DNA of 64,000 nt from Caballeronia udeis (GTDB lineage Bacteria; Pseudomonadota; Gammaproteobacteria; Burkholderiales; Burkholderiaceae): contig NZ_FCOK02000017.1 in the NCBI RefSeq assembly GCF_001544555.2, positions 1 through 64,000 on the forward strand, given 5' to 3'. The translations under genes were made by a program, and so were the position numbers. Of this stretch, positions 16,472 to 25,042 are shown in pieces. A model generated the notes under the pieces. That model made no database searches, was not told where the DNA came from, and was given only the letters and a program-made list of their open reading frames with translations. Position 1 is the first letter of the stretch, and each line of letters starts with the position of its first letter.

Positions 16472-16741
16472 GAAACGTTCAGGGAAGCGGGTGCCGACGA
16501 ACATACTTCTACCTGGCGTCTCGCAGCCGGTCCCGGATGTTTGCAACTACGGCATATGGGTCGTTTGATCTTCCTCCGGATACCCGTCCAGCTTTTCTAA
16601 GCGTGGCCAAAGCTCCATCGTGCGGAGCTTGCGAAACACGAATAGCCGAATCACCCAATCCCTCCTGGAACACCCCTTTCCTGCATCAGGCCGAAAGCAG
16701 CACGGCGCGCTTCCTTGCGAGCCTGTCCTCCTTGCCCGCGT

Positions 16742-17122
16742 TTCGCGCACCGCACGGTGGACAGCCTCTCCGGCGGCGAGCGCCAGCGTGTGTGGATCGC
16801 CATGCTTGTTGCGCAGGACAGCGAATGCCTGCTGCGTGACGAACCTGTTTCGGCGCTGGACATTGCGCATCAGATCGAGGTTTTGCCCCTGGTGCGGATC
16901 TTGAGCGTGGAGCGCGGACTGGGCGTGGTGGTAGTGCTGCACGATGTCAACATGGCCGCGCGTTTCTGCGACAATCTGCTGGCGCTCAAGGGCGGCCGGC
17001 TGCTGGCATCGGGTACTCCTGCGGACCTGATGCGCGGTGAGACGCTCGGCGCAATCTACGGCATTCCGATGGGCACGGTCCCGCACCCTCACGGCGGTTC
17101 ACCAATCGGTTTCGCCCATTGA
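16742..17122 (+). pseudogene. C-terminal remnant of a siderophore ABC transporter ATPase
   Basis: About 125 residues of an FecE/FepC-type ATPase remain: ABC signature DSLSGGERQR, Walker B region CLLRDEP (normally LLLDEP, so a hydrophobic residue is changed to Arg), D-loop ALD and switch His in VVLHDVNMA, then 'LKGGRLLASGTPADLM'. Walker A and the whole N-terminal half are missing, and the upstream frame is unrelated. It cannot be an active ATPase. It pairs with the permease remnant at 7.5 kb, and lies directly upstream of the PvdQ-like acylase. The 16472-16741 stretch before it contains nothing I recognise. Confidence 0.75.
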
Positions 17123-17138
17123 TTCGAGGCTCAATGTC

Positions 17139-19592
17139 ATGAAGCAAGTTCTCAGGCTCACGGCTGCGGTGGTGTTCGCCACAGCCATGTTGAGCGGCTG
17201 TGTACAGTCTCCCCGAAACCTCGCGAGCGCCCAGTCGCGCTTTAGTGTCGAGATCCGCCGCACGCAAGATGGGATCCCGCATATCAAGGCCGACGATTGG
17301 GCCAGCCTCGGTTACGGCTACGGATACGTGCAGGCGCAAGATAACCTGTGCACGCTCGCAGATGGTTTCGTCACGTTTCGCGGCGAACGTTCGTCATATT
17401 TCGGCGCCGATGCCCATCCGCCATCAGAGGCTTCCTTCGGACAGCCTCGCAACCTTCAGGCCGACTTCTTCTTTCGTTTCGTCGACGACTCGAGCACCGT
17501 CGAGCGCTACAAGTCCGCTCAGTCCGCGCCCATTCGCGAGTTGATGGACGGTTTCGTGGCGGGCTATAACCGATACGTCGACGAACTGGACGCGGGACGC
17601 ATGGGCGGCGCGAATGCCGAGTGCAAAGGCAAGCCGTGGGTCGGCAAGATCACTTCCGACGATATGATCCGGCGGCTCGTGGCAGCCAATCTCGCGGGGG
17701 GCGCTGCACGGTTTTTGCCGCAGATAGCGCACGCGCAGCCTCCTGCGAAACACGCACCGTCAGCGCCGGGCGTGCAAACCGGCGCTGTCGATATTGCACC
17801 TTCGCAGCTCGATATAGGCGGGCGGCGGGGTATCGGCAGTAATGCGCTCGCGTTTGGCGCGCCGGTCACGCAGGAAGGCCGCAGCCTCCTGTTCGGCAAC
17901 CCGCACTGGTTCTGGCGCGGGCCTGACCGCTTCTACGAAGTGCAGTTGACCATCCCCGGTCAACTGAACGTGGCGGGCGTGTCGTTTCTCGGCGTGCCGG
18001 TCGTGATGATCGGCTTTAACAACGACATCGCGTGGACGCATACCGTGTCGAGCGCGCGGCGCTTCGGCATCTTCCAGCTGTCGCTCGATCCCGCCGATCC
18101 CACGCGCTACGTGTACCACGGCGTCAGCGAGCCAATGACACACGTGCCCGTCACGGTCCAGACCCGCAACGCCGACGGCTCGCTGACGTCCGTCACGCGC
18201 ACGCTGTACCGCTCGCGATTTGGTCCGCTCGTCGATCTGTCTTCCATGTCACCGGCGCTCGCATGGAATGCGCAACATGCGTTCGCGCTGCGCGACGTGA
18301 ACACCGACAACACGCGGTCCTTCGAGAACTTCCTGTTGTGGGACCAGGCGCGCTCCCTCGATGACTTCATCGCGATCCAGAAGCGCCTCGCGGCTACGCC
18401 GTGGGTCAACACCCTAGCGATCGGCCGCGACGATCCACGCGCATGGTTCGCTGACCTCGGCGCTGTGCCGGACGTGCCTGACTCACTCGCTGCCGCTTGC
18501 ACGACGCCGCTTGGCCGCGCGTTCGACGCGAAAGCGCCCGGCGTGCCGTTTCTCGATGGGTCGAAAAGTGCGTGCGGATGGCGCGTAGACGCATCGAGCG
18601 CGCAGCCGGGCGCATTGCCGGTCGCCGAGATGCCGAGCATGGCGCGCGGTGATTACGTCGGCAACTTCAACGGCAGTTACTGGCTGACCAACGCCAATGC
18701 GCCAATGACGGGTTATCCGAATGTGGCCGGCATTACCGGCACGGAGCAGTCGCTGCGCACGCGTTTTGGCCACACGCTTGCGGCCGAATTGCAAGTGCAG
18801 AAGGGCGGCGTGACGCGACTCGCGCTTGAGACGAAGGTGCTGGATAGCCAGTCCATGTCGGAGCAATTGTTCCGCAAGCCTATCCTCGATACGGTTTGTG
18901 CTGATGAATCGGATTCGGTGGTTTCAGTCACGCAAGGCATGCCCGGCGGCAAGGCGCAAACGGTGGATCTCGGACCGGCGTGCAAGGTACTGCGTGAGTG
19001 GGACGGCACGGCCAACACCAATGCGCGTGGCGCCAATCTCTGGGACGAATTCTGGCGTCGCCTGGATGGGGCGGGGCTGGCGCATTTCTATCGCGTGCCG
19101 TTCGATCCAGCCGCACCGCTTGCGACACCACGCGGTCTCGACGTCTCCAATCCCGCGCTTAAACCCGCTCTTCAGCAGGCGCTTGGCGGGGCGGTGCTTG
19201 CCATGCAGCGCTACGGTTTTGCACTCGACTCCACGCGTGGCGAACTGCTGCACGTCGAGCGTAACGGCGAGCGTGTCCCGCTCTTTGGCGGTTGTGACGA
19301 TGCGGGTTATTTCACGGTGATGTGCGCGGTCCATCCACTCGATGCAGGCGGCTACGCAATCGATCGCAGCGGCCACGGCGAGAGCTATTTGCAAGTGGTT
19401 TCGTTTGACGCGAACGGCGTGCAGGCGGACACCATGCTCGCGCATTCGGAATCCGACGACCCCGCCTCGCCCCATTTCAGCGATGCAACCCGCCGCTTCG
19501 CCGGCAAGCAATGGCTGCGCTTTCCGTTCACCGAAGAGGCCATTGCCGCTGACCCTGGCGTTACGACCGTGAAGCTGCAGGCGCCGAGGTAA
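17139..19592 (+). CDS. PvdQ-type Ntn-hydrolase acylase (penicillin/AHL acylase family), putative lipoprotein
   Basis: An 817-residue penicillin amidase-family precursor: signal, alpha chain, linker and beta chain. The autocatalytic nucleophile is Ser234 in RRGIGSNALAFG; counting it as Ser1-beta, His256 falls exactly at beta-23 and Val303 at beta-70, as in PvdQ, and an Asn-rich 'NFNGSYWLTN' follows near the beta-269 region. PvdQ-like enzymes deacylate N-acyl-homoserine lactones or siderophore precursors. The signal peptide ends LSGC, a lipobox, so it may be lipid-anchored, unlike soluble periplasmic PvdQ. The ATPase remnant upstream suggests an original siderophore-maturation role. ATG 17139 fits the signal; the frame is open further upstream. 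Confidence 0.88.
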   Translation: MKQVLRLTAAVVFATAMLSGCVQSPRNLASAQSRFSVEIRRTQDGIPHIKADDWASLGYGYGYVQAQDNLCTLADGFVTFRGERSSYFGADAHPPSEASFGQPRNLQADFFFRFVDDSSTVERYKSAQSAPIRELMDGFVAGYNRYVDELDAGRMGGANAECKGKPWVGKITSDDMIRRLVAANLAGGAARFLPQIAHAQPPAKHAPSAPGVQTGAVDIAPSQLDIGGRRGIGSNALAFGAPVTQEGRSLLFGNPHWFWRGPDRFYEVQLTIPGQLNVAGVSFLGVPVVMIGFNNDIAWTHTVSSARRFGIFQLSLDPADPTRYVYHGVSEPMTHVPVTVQTRNADGSLTSVTRTLYRSRFGPLVDLSSMSPALAWNAQHAFALRDVNTDNTRSFENFLLWDQARSLDDFIAIQKRLAATPWVNTLAIGRDDPRAWFADLGAVPDVPDSLAAACTTPLGRAFDAKAPGVPFLDGSKSACGWRVDASSAQPGALPVAEMPSMARGDYVGNFNGSYWLTNANAPMTGYPNVAGITGTEQSLRTRFGHTLAAELQVQKGGVTRLALETKVLDSQSMSEQLFRKPILDTVCADESDSVVSVTQGMPGGKAQTVDLGPACKVLREWDGTANTNARGANLWDEFWRRLDGAGLAHFYRVPFDPAAPLATPRGLDVSNPALKPALQQALGGAVLAMQRYGFALDSTRGELLHVERNGERVPLFGGCDDAGYFTVMCAVHPLDAGGYAIDRSGHGESYLQVVSFDANGVQADTMLAHSESDDPASPHFSDATRRFAGKQWLRFPFTEEAIAADPGVTTVKLQAPR

Positions 19593-19680
19593 GCCGGCTT
19601 CGGCGCGCTGTGCTATGGTCAAAAGACTCTCTTCTTTTAACAGCCATGACCTCACCGGTCATGGCTTCGACCCTGCCATC

Positions 19681-20187
19681 ATGTCCTTCACCGTCCAGCC
19701 ATCAACCGGTTCAAAAGCGGCGCAATACGACGAGCTTGTTGCTCAGGCGCGCTCGCTTCTCAGCGATGAAACTGATCGCATTGCCAATGCGGCCAACTTT
19801 TCGGCGCTGGTGTATCACACGCTGCCCGACCTGAACTGGAGCGGCTTTTATTTCTTCGATGGCGTTGAACTCGTCGTCGGTCCTTTCCAGGGCAAACCGG
19901 CCTGCGTTCGCATCGCGCTTGGGAAGGGCGTATGCGGCACCGCCGCGCAAACCCGGCTCACACAGGTGGTGCAGGACGTTCATGAGTTTCCCGGACACAT
20001 TGCATGCGACTCGGCATCGCAATCAGAGATTGTCGTGCCGCTGGTTGCCAAGGACGGCAGCCTGGCCGGTGTGTGGGACGTGGACAGCCCGTCAGTGGCC
20101 CGCTTTGACGCGGACGACGCCAAGGGAATGGAAGCACTGTGCCGCGTATTCATGGAACTGGCATGGGAGCCGCGGGCGCCGGCATGA
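19681..20187 (+). CDS. msrC: Free methionine-(R)-sulfoxide reductase (GAF domain)
   Basis: A 168-residue GAF-fold enzyme. The three cysteines of the fRMsr family are present in register: Cys75 (GKPACVRI), Cys85 (GKGVCGTA) and Cys109 (GHIACDSAS), with the substrate-binding 'WSGFYFFDG' and 'SEIVVPL'. It reduces free Met-R-sulfoxide using thioredoxin. ATG 19681 is preferred because the residues before it (22 codons to another ATG at 19615) do not match the family; neither has a strong ribosome site. It lies 88 bp after the acylase and is probably independent. Confidence 0.88.
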   Translation: MSFTVQPSTGSKAAQYDELVAQARSLLSDETDRIANAANFSALVYHTLPDLNWSGFYFFDGVELVVGPFQGKPACVRIALGKGVCGTAAQTRLTQVVQDVHEFPGHIACDSASQSEIVVPLVAKDGSLAGVWDVDSPSVARFDADDAKGMEALCRVFMELAWEPRAPA

Positions 20188-20323
20188 GGCGCTGCTGAAG
20201 CACTTGAAAGCTAGCCGGCGGATACAGCGGAGATCGCGGACAACCGGTCCAGCTCAGTGGTCCTCAGGATCTTGGCGGCGTTGCCATCCATGGCGAGCCG
20301 GAGCATCGCTTTAGCGAGAGTTC

Positions 20324-21322
20324 TCACACGGGCTCGAATGGCGCAAGCCCCAGCAGTGCTTCACTCACGCGCCAGAGACGATCGGCCGCTTGCGGGTCGA
20401 CAGCATGGGGCATCACGCCGAGTGCCATCGAGCCGAACTGATTGGCCGCGATCTCATCAAGCACTAGCGGAGCGATGTCACTGTTGTGGCAATAGACGCC
20501 GCCCAAACCATCGAGTTGCGGGCTCGTTGCGCACCAGACGCTCGTTGCCGCGCCTTGTTCTACTGTCTTCAGGTTCCTGGCCGGATCGATGAGGGCCCTG
20601 CCTTGTTCATCGATAAGACGGGCCGCACGAAGCAGCTCGGGCGAGAGATATCTGGACAAACCCGTGTTGACGATACTGCCCGGATGCAAGGAAAAAGCCC
20701 GCACGCCGTGGGACTTGCCGCGTTCATCCAGTGCCAGCGCGAACAGGATGTTTGACGTCTTCGACTGGCCGTAACCCAACCACGGCGTATAGTCGCGACG
20801 CTCGAAATGAATGTCCTCGAACACCATGGGCGAGCGGCTATGCGCCCACGCCGATACCGCTACGACACGCGCGCCATTCGCTTGCCGCAAAGCGGGCCAT
20901 AAGCGCATGACCAGCTGAAAATGGCCAAGATGATTCGTTGCGAAATGCAGTTCGTAACCGCGCGCATCGCGGGTCAGGGGCGCCCCGCCAATGCCCGCAC
21001 TGTTGACGAGGATGTGCAGCGGCTCGCCGGAAGCGAGAAACTGATTGGCGAAGGTATCGATCGAGGACGGATCGAGCAGGTCCATGGTTTCGGTCTCGAC
21101 ATCGATACCTCGCAGCGCGATTGCGGCCTTGTCTCGGTCGCGTGCCGGCACGATGACTCTTGCGCCAGCCGCGCGCAATACTCGCGCGGTTTCCACGCCA
21201 ATGCCCGAATAACCGCCGGTCACGATCGCAGTCTTGCCGGACAGGTCGATGTCTCCGATGACGTCGGCGGCGGTGGATGCCGGGCCGAAGCCGGAGCTAA
21301 TGGGTTGTTGCAAGGTGACCAT
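20324..21322 (-). CDS. SDR-family oxidoreductase
   Basis: A 332-residue short-chain dehydrogenase of the extended retinol dehydrogenase/WW-domain oxidoreductase-like type: TGGYSGIG near residue 35 replaces the usual TGxxxGIG, 'LVNSAGIGG' is the NNAG equivalent, and the catalytic Tyr/Lys is in YGQSKTSNILFA. Substrate unknown. It is divergent from an AraC regulator (155-bp gap) that probably controls it, a common pair in Burkholderiaceae. Confidence 0.85.
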   Translation of the reverse strand: MVTLQQPISSGFGPASTAADVIGDIDLSGKTAIVTGGYSGIGVETARVLRAAGARVIVPARDRDKAAIALRGIDVETETMDLLDPSSIDTFANQFLASGEPLHILVNSAGIGGAPLTRDARGYELHFATNHLGHFQLVMRLWPALRQANGARVVAVSAWAHSRSPMVFEDIHFERRDYTPWLGYGQSKTSNILFALALDERGKSHGVRAFSLHPGSIVNTGLSRYLSPELLRAARLIDEQGRALIDPARNLKTVEQGAATSVWCATSPQLDGLGGVYCHNSDIAPLVLDEIAANQFGSMALGVMPHAVDPQAADRLWRVSEALLGLAPFEPV

Positions 21323-21476
21323 TGGATGTGCCTTATTAGTGAAGTACGCCGTTCTCGCAGGGTTCGCGCGTTTCCTCCCGTTCGGGGAAGGATTCGATGC
21401 GTTTCGACCAGTGTAGGGACGCTCTTCCAGTCTATGAATACTTGTAAATCCGCTTTACTTGCGCGATCGTACGGAA

Positions 21477-22469
21477 ATGAGCGCTGACCCTTTCTCCGAC
21501 ATCCTCAAGCTGGTGAACGCCGAAACCGTGGTGTCGGGCGGATTCACCGCGGGCGGCGCATGGGCGATCCGTTTTCCAGCACCGGACAAGATCAAGTTCA
21601 GCGTGGTGGTGAAGGGGACGTGCTGGGTCATCATGGACGGCGAAGAAGAGCCGGTGCGCGCTGAAACCGGCGACGTATTCCTGCTCTCGGCGCAACGTTC
21701 CTTTGTTCTCGCGAGCGACCTGACAACGCCAGCGGTCGACGCGCATGCCCTGTTCTCCGGCAACCTGAGCAAGATCGCGAAACTTGGCGCTGGCGAGGAC
21801 TTCATTCAGATCGGCGGCCATGTCCGCCTGGACCCAACCAACGGGGGCCTTCTGGCGGAGGTGCTGCCGCCGTTCATTCACATTCGCGCCGGCGCGCCTC
21901 AGGCAACGGCCTTGCGATGGATTCTGGACCAGCTTGTCAGGGAGCGCGAGGAAGGACTCCCGGGTGCGCACATTGCGTCATCGCAGCTCGCCCAGCTCAT
22001 GTTTGTCCAGATCTTGCGCGTGCATTTGAAAGCCGCGGGTCCCCTTGCAGCCGGATGGCTTCGGGTCGCTGGCGATCAGCGGCTCGCGCCTGCCCTCCGG
22101 TTGATGCACGGCGACCCCGGCCGCTCGTGGCAGCTTGAAGAGCTTGCCAGGGCCGTCGCGATGTCCCGCACAACGTTCGCGTCGCACTTCAAGGCTGCTG
22201 CGGGTGTTGCTCCGCTGACGTACCTGACGCAGTGGCGCATGCATTTGGCGGAGCGGGCGCTGCGGGAGGAGGGCATCGCCGTTGTGGCTCTCGCGCGCTC
22301 GCTGGGTTATACGTCCGAGAGCGCGTTCAGCAACGCCTTCAAGCGCGCAACCGGCAAGGCCCCGAAACATTATCGAAGCGCGGCGCGAAGAGCTGCTTCA
22401 CGTGGCGGGCCACAAGATCAAGGCGGCGCAAGTCTGGATCTGCTGGAGCCTGCCGAACTTGCGCAGTGA
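21477..22469 (+). CDS. AraC-family regulator with cupin_6 ligand domain
   Basis: A 330-residue regulator: N-terminal cupin_6 domain (about residues 1-190, with the 'SVVVKGTCWVIMDGEEEPVRAETGDVFLL' core) and a C-terminal double HTH (about 210-310, 'SWQLEELARAVAMSRTTFASHFKAAAG' and 'ALARSLGYTSESAFSNAFKRATGKAPKHYR'). These regulators usually activate an adjacent SDR or oxidoreductase, here the divergent gene at 20324. ATG 21477 is preferred over ATG 21459. Confidence 0.88.
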   Translation: MSADPFSDILKLVNAETVVSGGFTAGGAWAIRFPAPDKIKFSVVVKGTCWVIMDGEEEPVRAETGDVFLLSAQRSFVLASDLTTPAVDAHALFSGNLSKIAKLGAGEDFIQIGGHVRLDPTNGGLLAEVLPPFIHIRAGAPQATALRWILDQLVREREEGLPGAHIASSQLAQLMFVQILRVHLKAAGPLAAGWLRVAGDQRLAPALRLMHGDPGRSWQLEELARAVAMSRTTFASHFKAAAGVAPLTYLTQWRMHLAERALREEGIAVVALARSLGYTSESAFSNAFKRATGKAPKHYRSAARRAASRGGPQDQGGASLDLLEPAELAQ

Positions 22470-22586
22470 GAGAGTGGGTGTCCCGAGCAGCGGATGGAAT
22501 TTGCCACCGCCTTTCGTCGTTCCAGTACGAGAGAATCATCGGGCGTCAGTCTTGACGACAAACTGCGCAAGATCGGCACGCACTGA

Positions 22587-22748
22587 GCGAGCCTTAAGCC
22601 GCTTGACTTCTACACCCAGTGCGGTCTGGGCAAGGTGGTCGACGTGTTGCGCCATGGCGCAGGCGGCATGTCGCTTGCGAATGAGTCGATTCGCGGCAAG
22701 CTCACTGATCGATTTGGCGTTCAATGGATGCTCGGTTGCGCGGCTTGA
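22587..22748 (+). pseudogene. Scar of a PhnB/VOC-family protein
   Basis: A frame opened by a TGA at 22584 reads LKPLDFYTQCGLGKVVDVLRHG, then GKLTDRFGVQWMLGCAA and a stop. The first part resembles the start of PhnB-like VOC (glyoxalase/DUF) proteins (ALxFYxxxFGGKVV) and the second their conserved end (LTDxFGVxWMxN). The middle is missing, so this is an internally deleted gene without a start. The rest of the 22470-22778 interval contains nothing else that I recognise. Confidence 0.5.
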
Positions 22749-22778
22749 TTTCCTTTGAACCTGGACTGATTGCACGCG

Positions 22779-23393
22779 CTAAAGCAATTGCCGGCGCGCC
22801 AGCTCTTCTGATAACGCATCGGCGTTGACGAACTTGTATCCGTGCAGACCGGCATCCATAGCCCCAGCTACGTTGGGGTCGGAGTCGTCGATGAAAAGCG
22901 TTTCGTCCGGGCTTACGCCGATCTGTTCGAGACAGCGAAGATAGGCTTGAGCCGCCGGCTTTGCTGCGCCGAACGAAGCGGATGCATACACGTGAAGACC
23001 GAAGAGTTGCGCCACGGGAGGATTCAGATAGCCGATATGGTCGGTGACCAGGCGGCAGTTGTTTGTCAGCACGGCAATCCGGGAGCGTTCGGCAACACGT
23101 GCGGCAAGTGCGATCACTTCCGTGTAAGGCGTGATCGACGCGCGGCGGGCAGCCAGCCAGTCGTCTCGATGGATCGGGCAGCCTAGCAACACGCCCAGTG
23201 CGTTCAAATACTCGTCGTCGCTGATCTGCCCTGCGTCGGCGCGCGCTTCGAGTCCGGAGCCCCAGATAGCGTGACGCACGGCGTCGGGCGTCTGGCCTGA
23301 TACGGCGGACAAGTGCTCGACCCGCGCGGAGCGGTCGTAGTGAGACAGTACGCCTTCCATGTCGAACAGGACCAGCGCGGGGGATGCTGTCAT
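22779..23393 (-). CDS. HAD-superfamily hydrolase (haloacid dehalogenase-like)
   Basis: A 204-residue HAD hydrolase. Motif I is LFDMEGVLSHY (nucleophile Asp; the usual second Asp is Glu, as tolerated in the YihX/dehalogenase-like branch), motif II is AVLTNNCR, and motif IV is LFIDDSDPNVAGA. A helical cap follows motif I. Phosphatase or dehalogenase activity is plausible; the altered DxE leaves this open. I start at the ATG giving MTASPALVLFDM (23393); a frame 15 codons longer lacks family resemblance. Confidence 0.8.
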   Translation of the reverse strand: MTASPALVLFDMEGVLSHYDRSARVEHLSAVSGQTPDAVRHAIWGSGLEARADAGQISDDEYLNALGVLLGCPIHRDDWLAARRASITPYTEVIALAARVAERSRIAVLTNNCRLVTDHIGYLNPPVAQLFGLHVYASASFGAAKPAAQAYLRCLEQIGVSPDETLFIDDSDPNVAGAMDAGLHGYKFVNADALSEELARRQLL

Positions 23394-23638
23394 GGTGTGG
23401 GTCTCGCGGCGAAAGCTTCCAGAAGGCAAAGCATTCATCGGGTGATATGCCTGCAGGCCGCTGGAAGTTTCTATTGTGCCTCGACGAAAAACACCGTGGT
23501 TACCTGGCTAAGCAACGCTTGACGCCGCTGGCCAGGTTGCTTGTATCGGCCTCAGTGCTTAACTCTCACATCGTGGCCTGATCATTGGGTGATAGAGCGC
23601 GGGGAGATATTCATCGGTCGGCCAGCAGCCATCCGCGC

Positions 23639-24025
23639 CTACCGGGGTAACAGGCCGGCCCGTTGCCCAGCCACCTGAATACCATACACAGCGGAAGCTG
23701 TTACCACGCCGGTCATCAATACGCCGAGCAACCCAAGCAATACCGCAACAATCCGGCCAAGCACGGTGGTGGGTACTGCGTCGCCGTAACCGATGGTCAG
23801 CGCCGTGACTGCACAAAAGTAGAAGGTTTGACCCAGCGATGATGGTGTTCGCGTGCTTGTGTCGACTGTGCCGCCAAAGTAATGCATTGTGACCGACAAA
23901 ATGAGGAAAAGGATCAGCAGAAAAGTCAGAAAACTTCGCAGGTGCCAGAGGACCCTGGCAATCTCGGCAATCGCATGCCTTGGTTGGATCTGGGCGCGAA
24001 CCGGGTTCTTGGGTGTATCGTTCAT
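23639..24025 (-). CDS. Two-TM potassium channel (Ion_trans_2)
   Basis: A 128-residue membrane protein with one N-terminal helix (FLTFLLILFLILSVTMHYF), a pore helix with the selectivity filter TIGYGD, and a second helix (IVAVLLGLLGVLMTGVVTASAVY). This is the minimal KcsA-like pore without a regulatory cytoplasmic domain. Expected to form a tetramer in the inner membrane. It has no obvious operon partner. Confidence 0.85.
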   Translation of the reverse strand: MNDTPKNPVRAQIQPRHAIAEIARVLWHLRSFLTFLLILFLILSVTMHYFGGTVDTSTRTPSSLGQTFYFCAVTALTIGYGDAVPTTVLGRIVAVLLGLLGVLMTGVVTASAVYGIQVAGQRAGLLPR

Positions 24026-24222
24026 GTGATGAATCTCGCAGTGCTTCAGGCCACGTTTTCTAAATAAGAAATCGATAGTACTACGTGGTTTATCCTAAAA
24101 ATGAGCGAAATCCGACATGGATTGAATCGATCGGCAGCGCTGCGGCTCCGCTACAGCGCCTGAAAGCCGCGGGTTTTTGACGACCTGCCCGGCACTGAGA
24201 TAGTCGAATAGCTCGTGCCCTT

Positions 24223-24657
24223 CTATGCCGGCTTGTTGCCAACCGCCAGGAGGAGCTTTCTGGCGGGCCCGCTCATGTCCGTAGAGTCGTTGTCCAGGCC
24301 AGTGGGCCTCTTGACAATGTAGTCAGTCAAAGCGCCGGCCATGCACGCCTGCATGATACGGTTCCCCACCTTATTCGTGTCATGGTGCTCCTCGCCCGAG
24401 CCGTGAACCTCAATCTGCTTGATTGGCAAACCGGCTTTCAAGCCTTGCCGCGCGTAGTTATGTTGCGACGTGAAGCTGACCGCGCCGTCTGTCATGTCAC
24501 TGGCAACGAACATACCGAAGCCCGGCATCGGACGCACGCGCGGCAACTGATCAACCGGATCCCACATTTGCGAGAACGGCGTGTGCGTTTCGACGTCTGC
24601 GCCCAAGCCCTTTTCCCAACACACGCTGACGGCAGCATTGAGCGCAACACCTGGCAT
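24223..24657 (-). CDS. Conserved-looking protein of unknown function, possibly truncated
   Basis: A 144-residue frame with strongly GC-biased third codon positions, hence probably real coding. I do not recognise a family. Visible features: a Met/Pro-rich segment 'RVRPMPGFGMFVASD', 'SFTSQHNYARQGLKAGLPIKQIEVHGSGEEHH' and a C-terminal 'SGPARKLLLAVGNKPA'; no signal peptide or membrane helix. A weak GGAA precedes the ATG. The 132-bp inverted-repeat element begins 34 bp upstream, so the gene may be the 3' end of a longer one cut by an insertion or deletion. Confidence 0.45.
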   Translation of the reverse strand: MPGVALNAAVSVCWEKGLGADVETHTPFSQMWDPVDQLPRVRPMPGFGMFVASDMTDGAVSFTSQHNYARQGLKAGLPIKQIEVHGSGEEHHDTNKVGNRIMQACMAGALTDYIVKRPTGLDNDSTDMSGPARKLLLAVGNKPA

Positions 24658-24690
24658 CGTGACGTTCCATGGCTAAGCACCAGACACCAC

Positions 24691-24822
24691 TTGAGAAAAA
24701 GAGGCTGAGCAGTATTTCGCGCTCGGTTTTGACTTCCAGAGTGAGCGTCCTTGAAGAGAGCCCTGCGCAATGGGTACTTGAACATGACCTCGCTCATCTT
24801 GCTCAGCCTCTGGTTTTGTCAA
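24691..24822. repeat. 132-bp element with near-perfect terminal inverted repeats
   Basis: Left end TTGAGAAAAAGAGGCTGAGC (24691-24710, then A) is matched in inverse orientation by the right end, TGCTCAGCCTCT (24800-24811) followed by GGTTTTGTCAA to 24822. The inner 12 bp are perfect, and the outer TTGA(G/C)AAAA is also conserved with a 2-nt offset. About 88 bp separate the arms. It could be a MITE-like non-autonomous element or a long-stem RNA. I see no transposase and no clear target-site duplication. Confidence 0.5.
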
Positions 24823-25042
24823 CGCTGCATGAAGAAGGCGTATGAACCTTCAGTGCCGGCGCCGCCCAGCGCGGTTTGCTTGCCGGCCAATCACTGACCT
24901 TGATAAGACTATTGGTATGACATATTGAATTCATCTTGGAATGAGATCCTGTGAAATATTTGCGTCATATCAAAGTTTCGACTGGCTTACGCCGAAATTT
25001 CGGCGAAGGCATTCTGGAGGTCCGCGCGCACGGTTTGACTAT

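Noticed and set aside
16472..16741. Minus-strand frames that looked like part of an insertion sequence near the island edge
   Set aside because: No transposase motif or terminal inverted repeat could be seen.
20226..20323. Minus-strand fragment ending KILRTTELDRLSAIS, reminiscent of a STAS-domain end
   Set aside because: About 38 residues only, resemblance is weak and the start is absent, so I do not call a gene relic.
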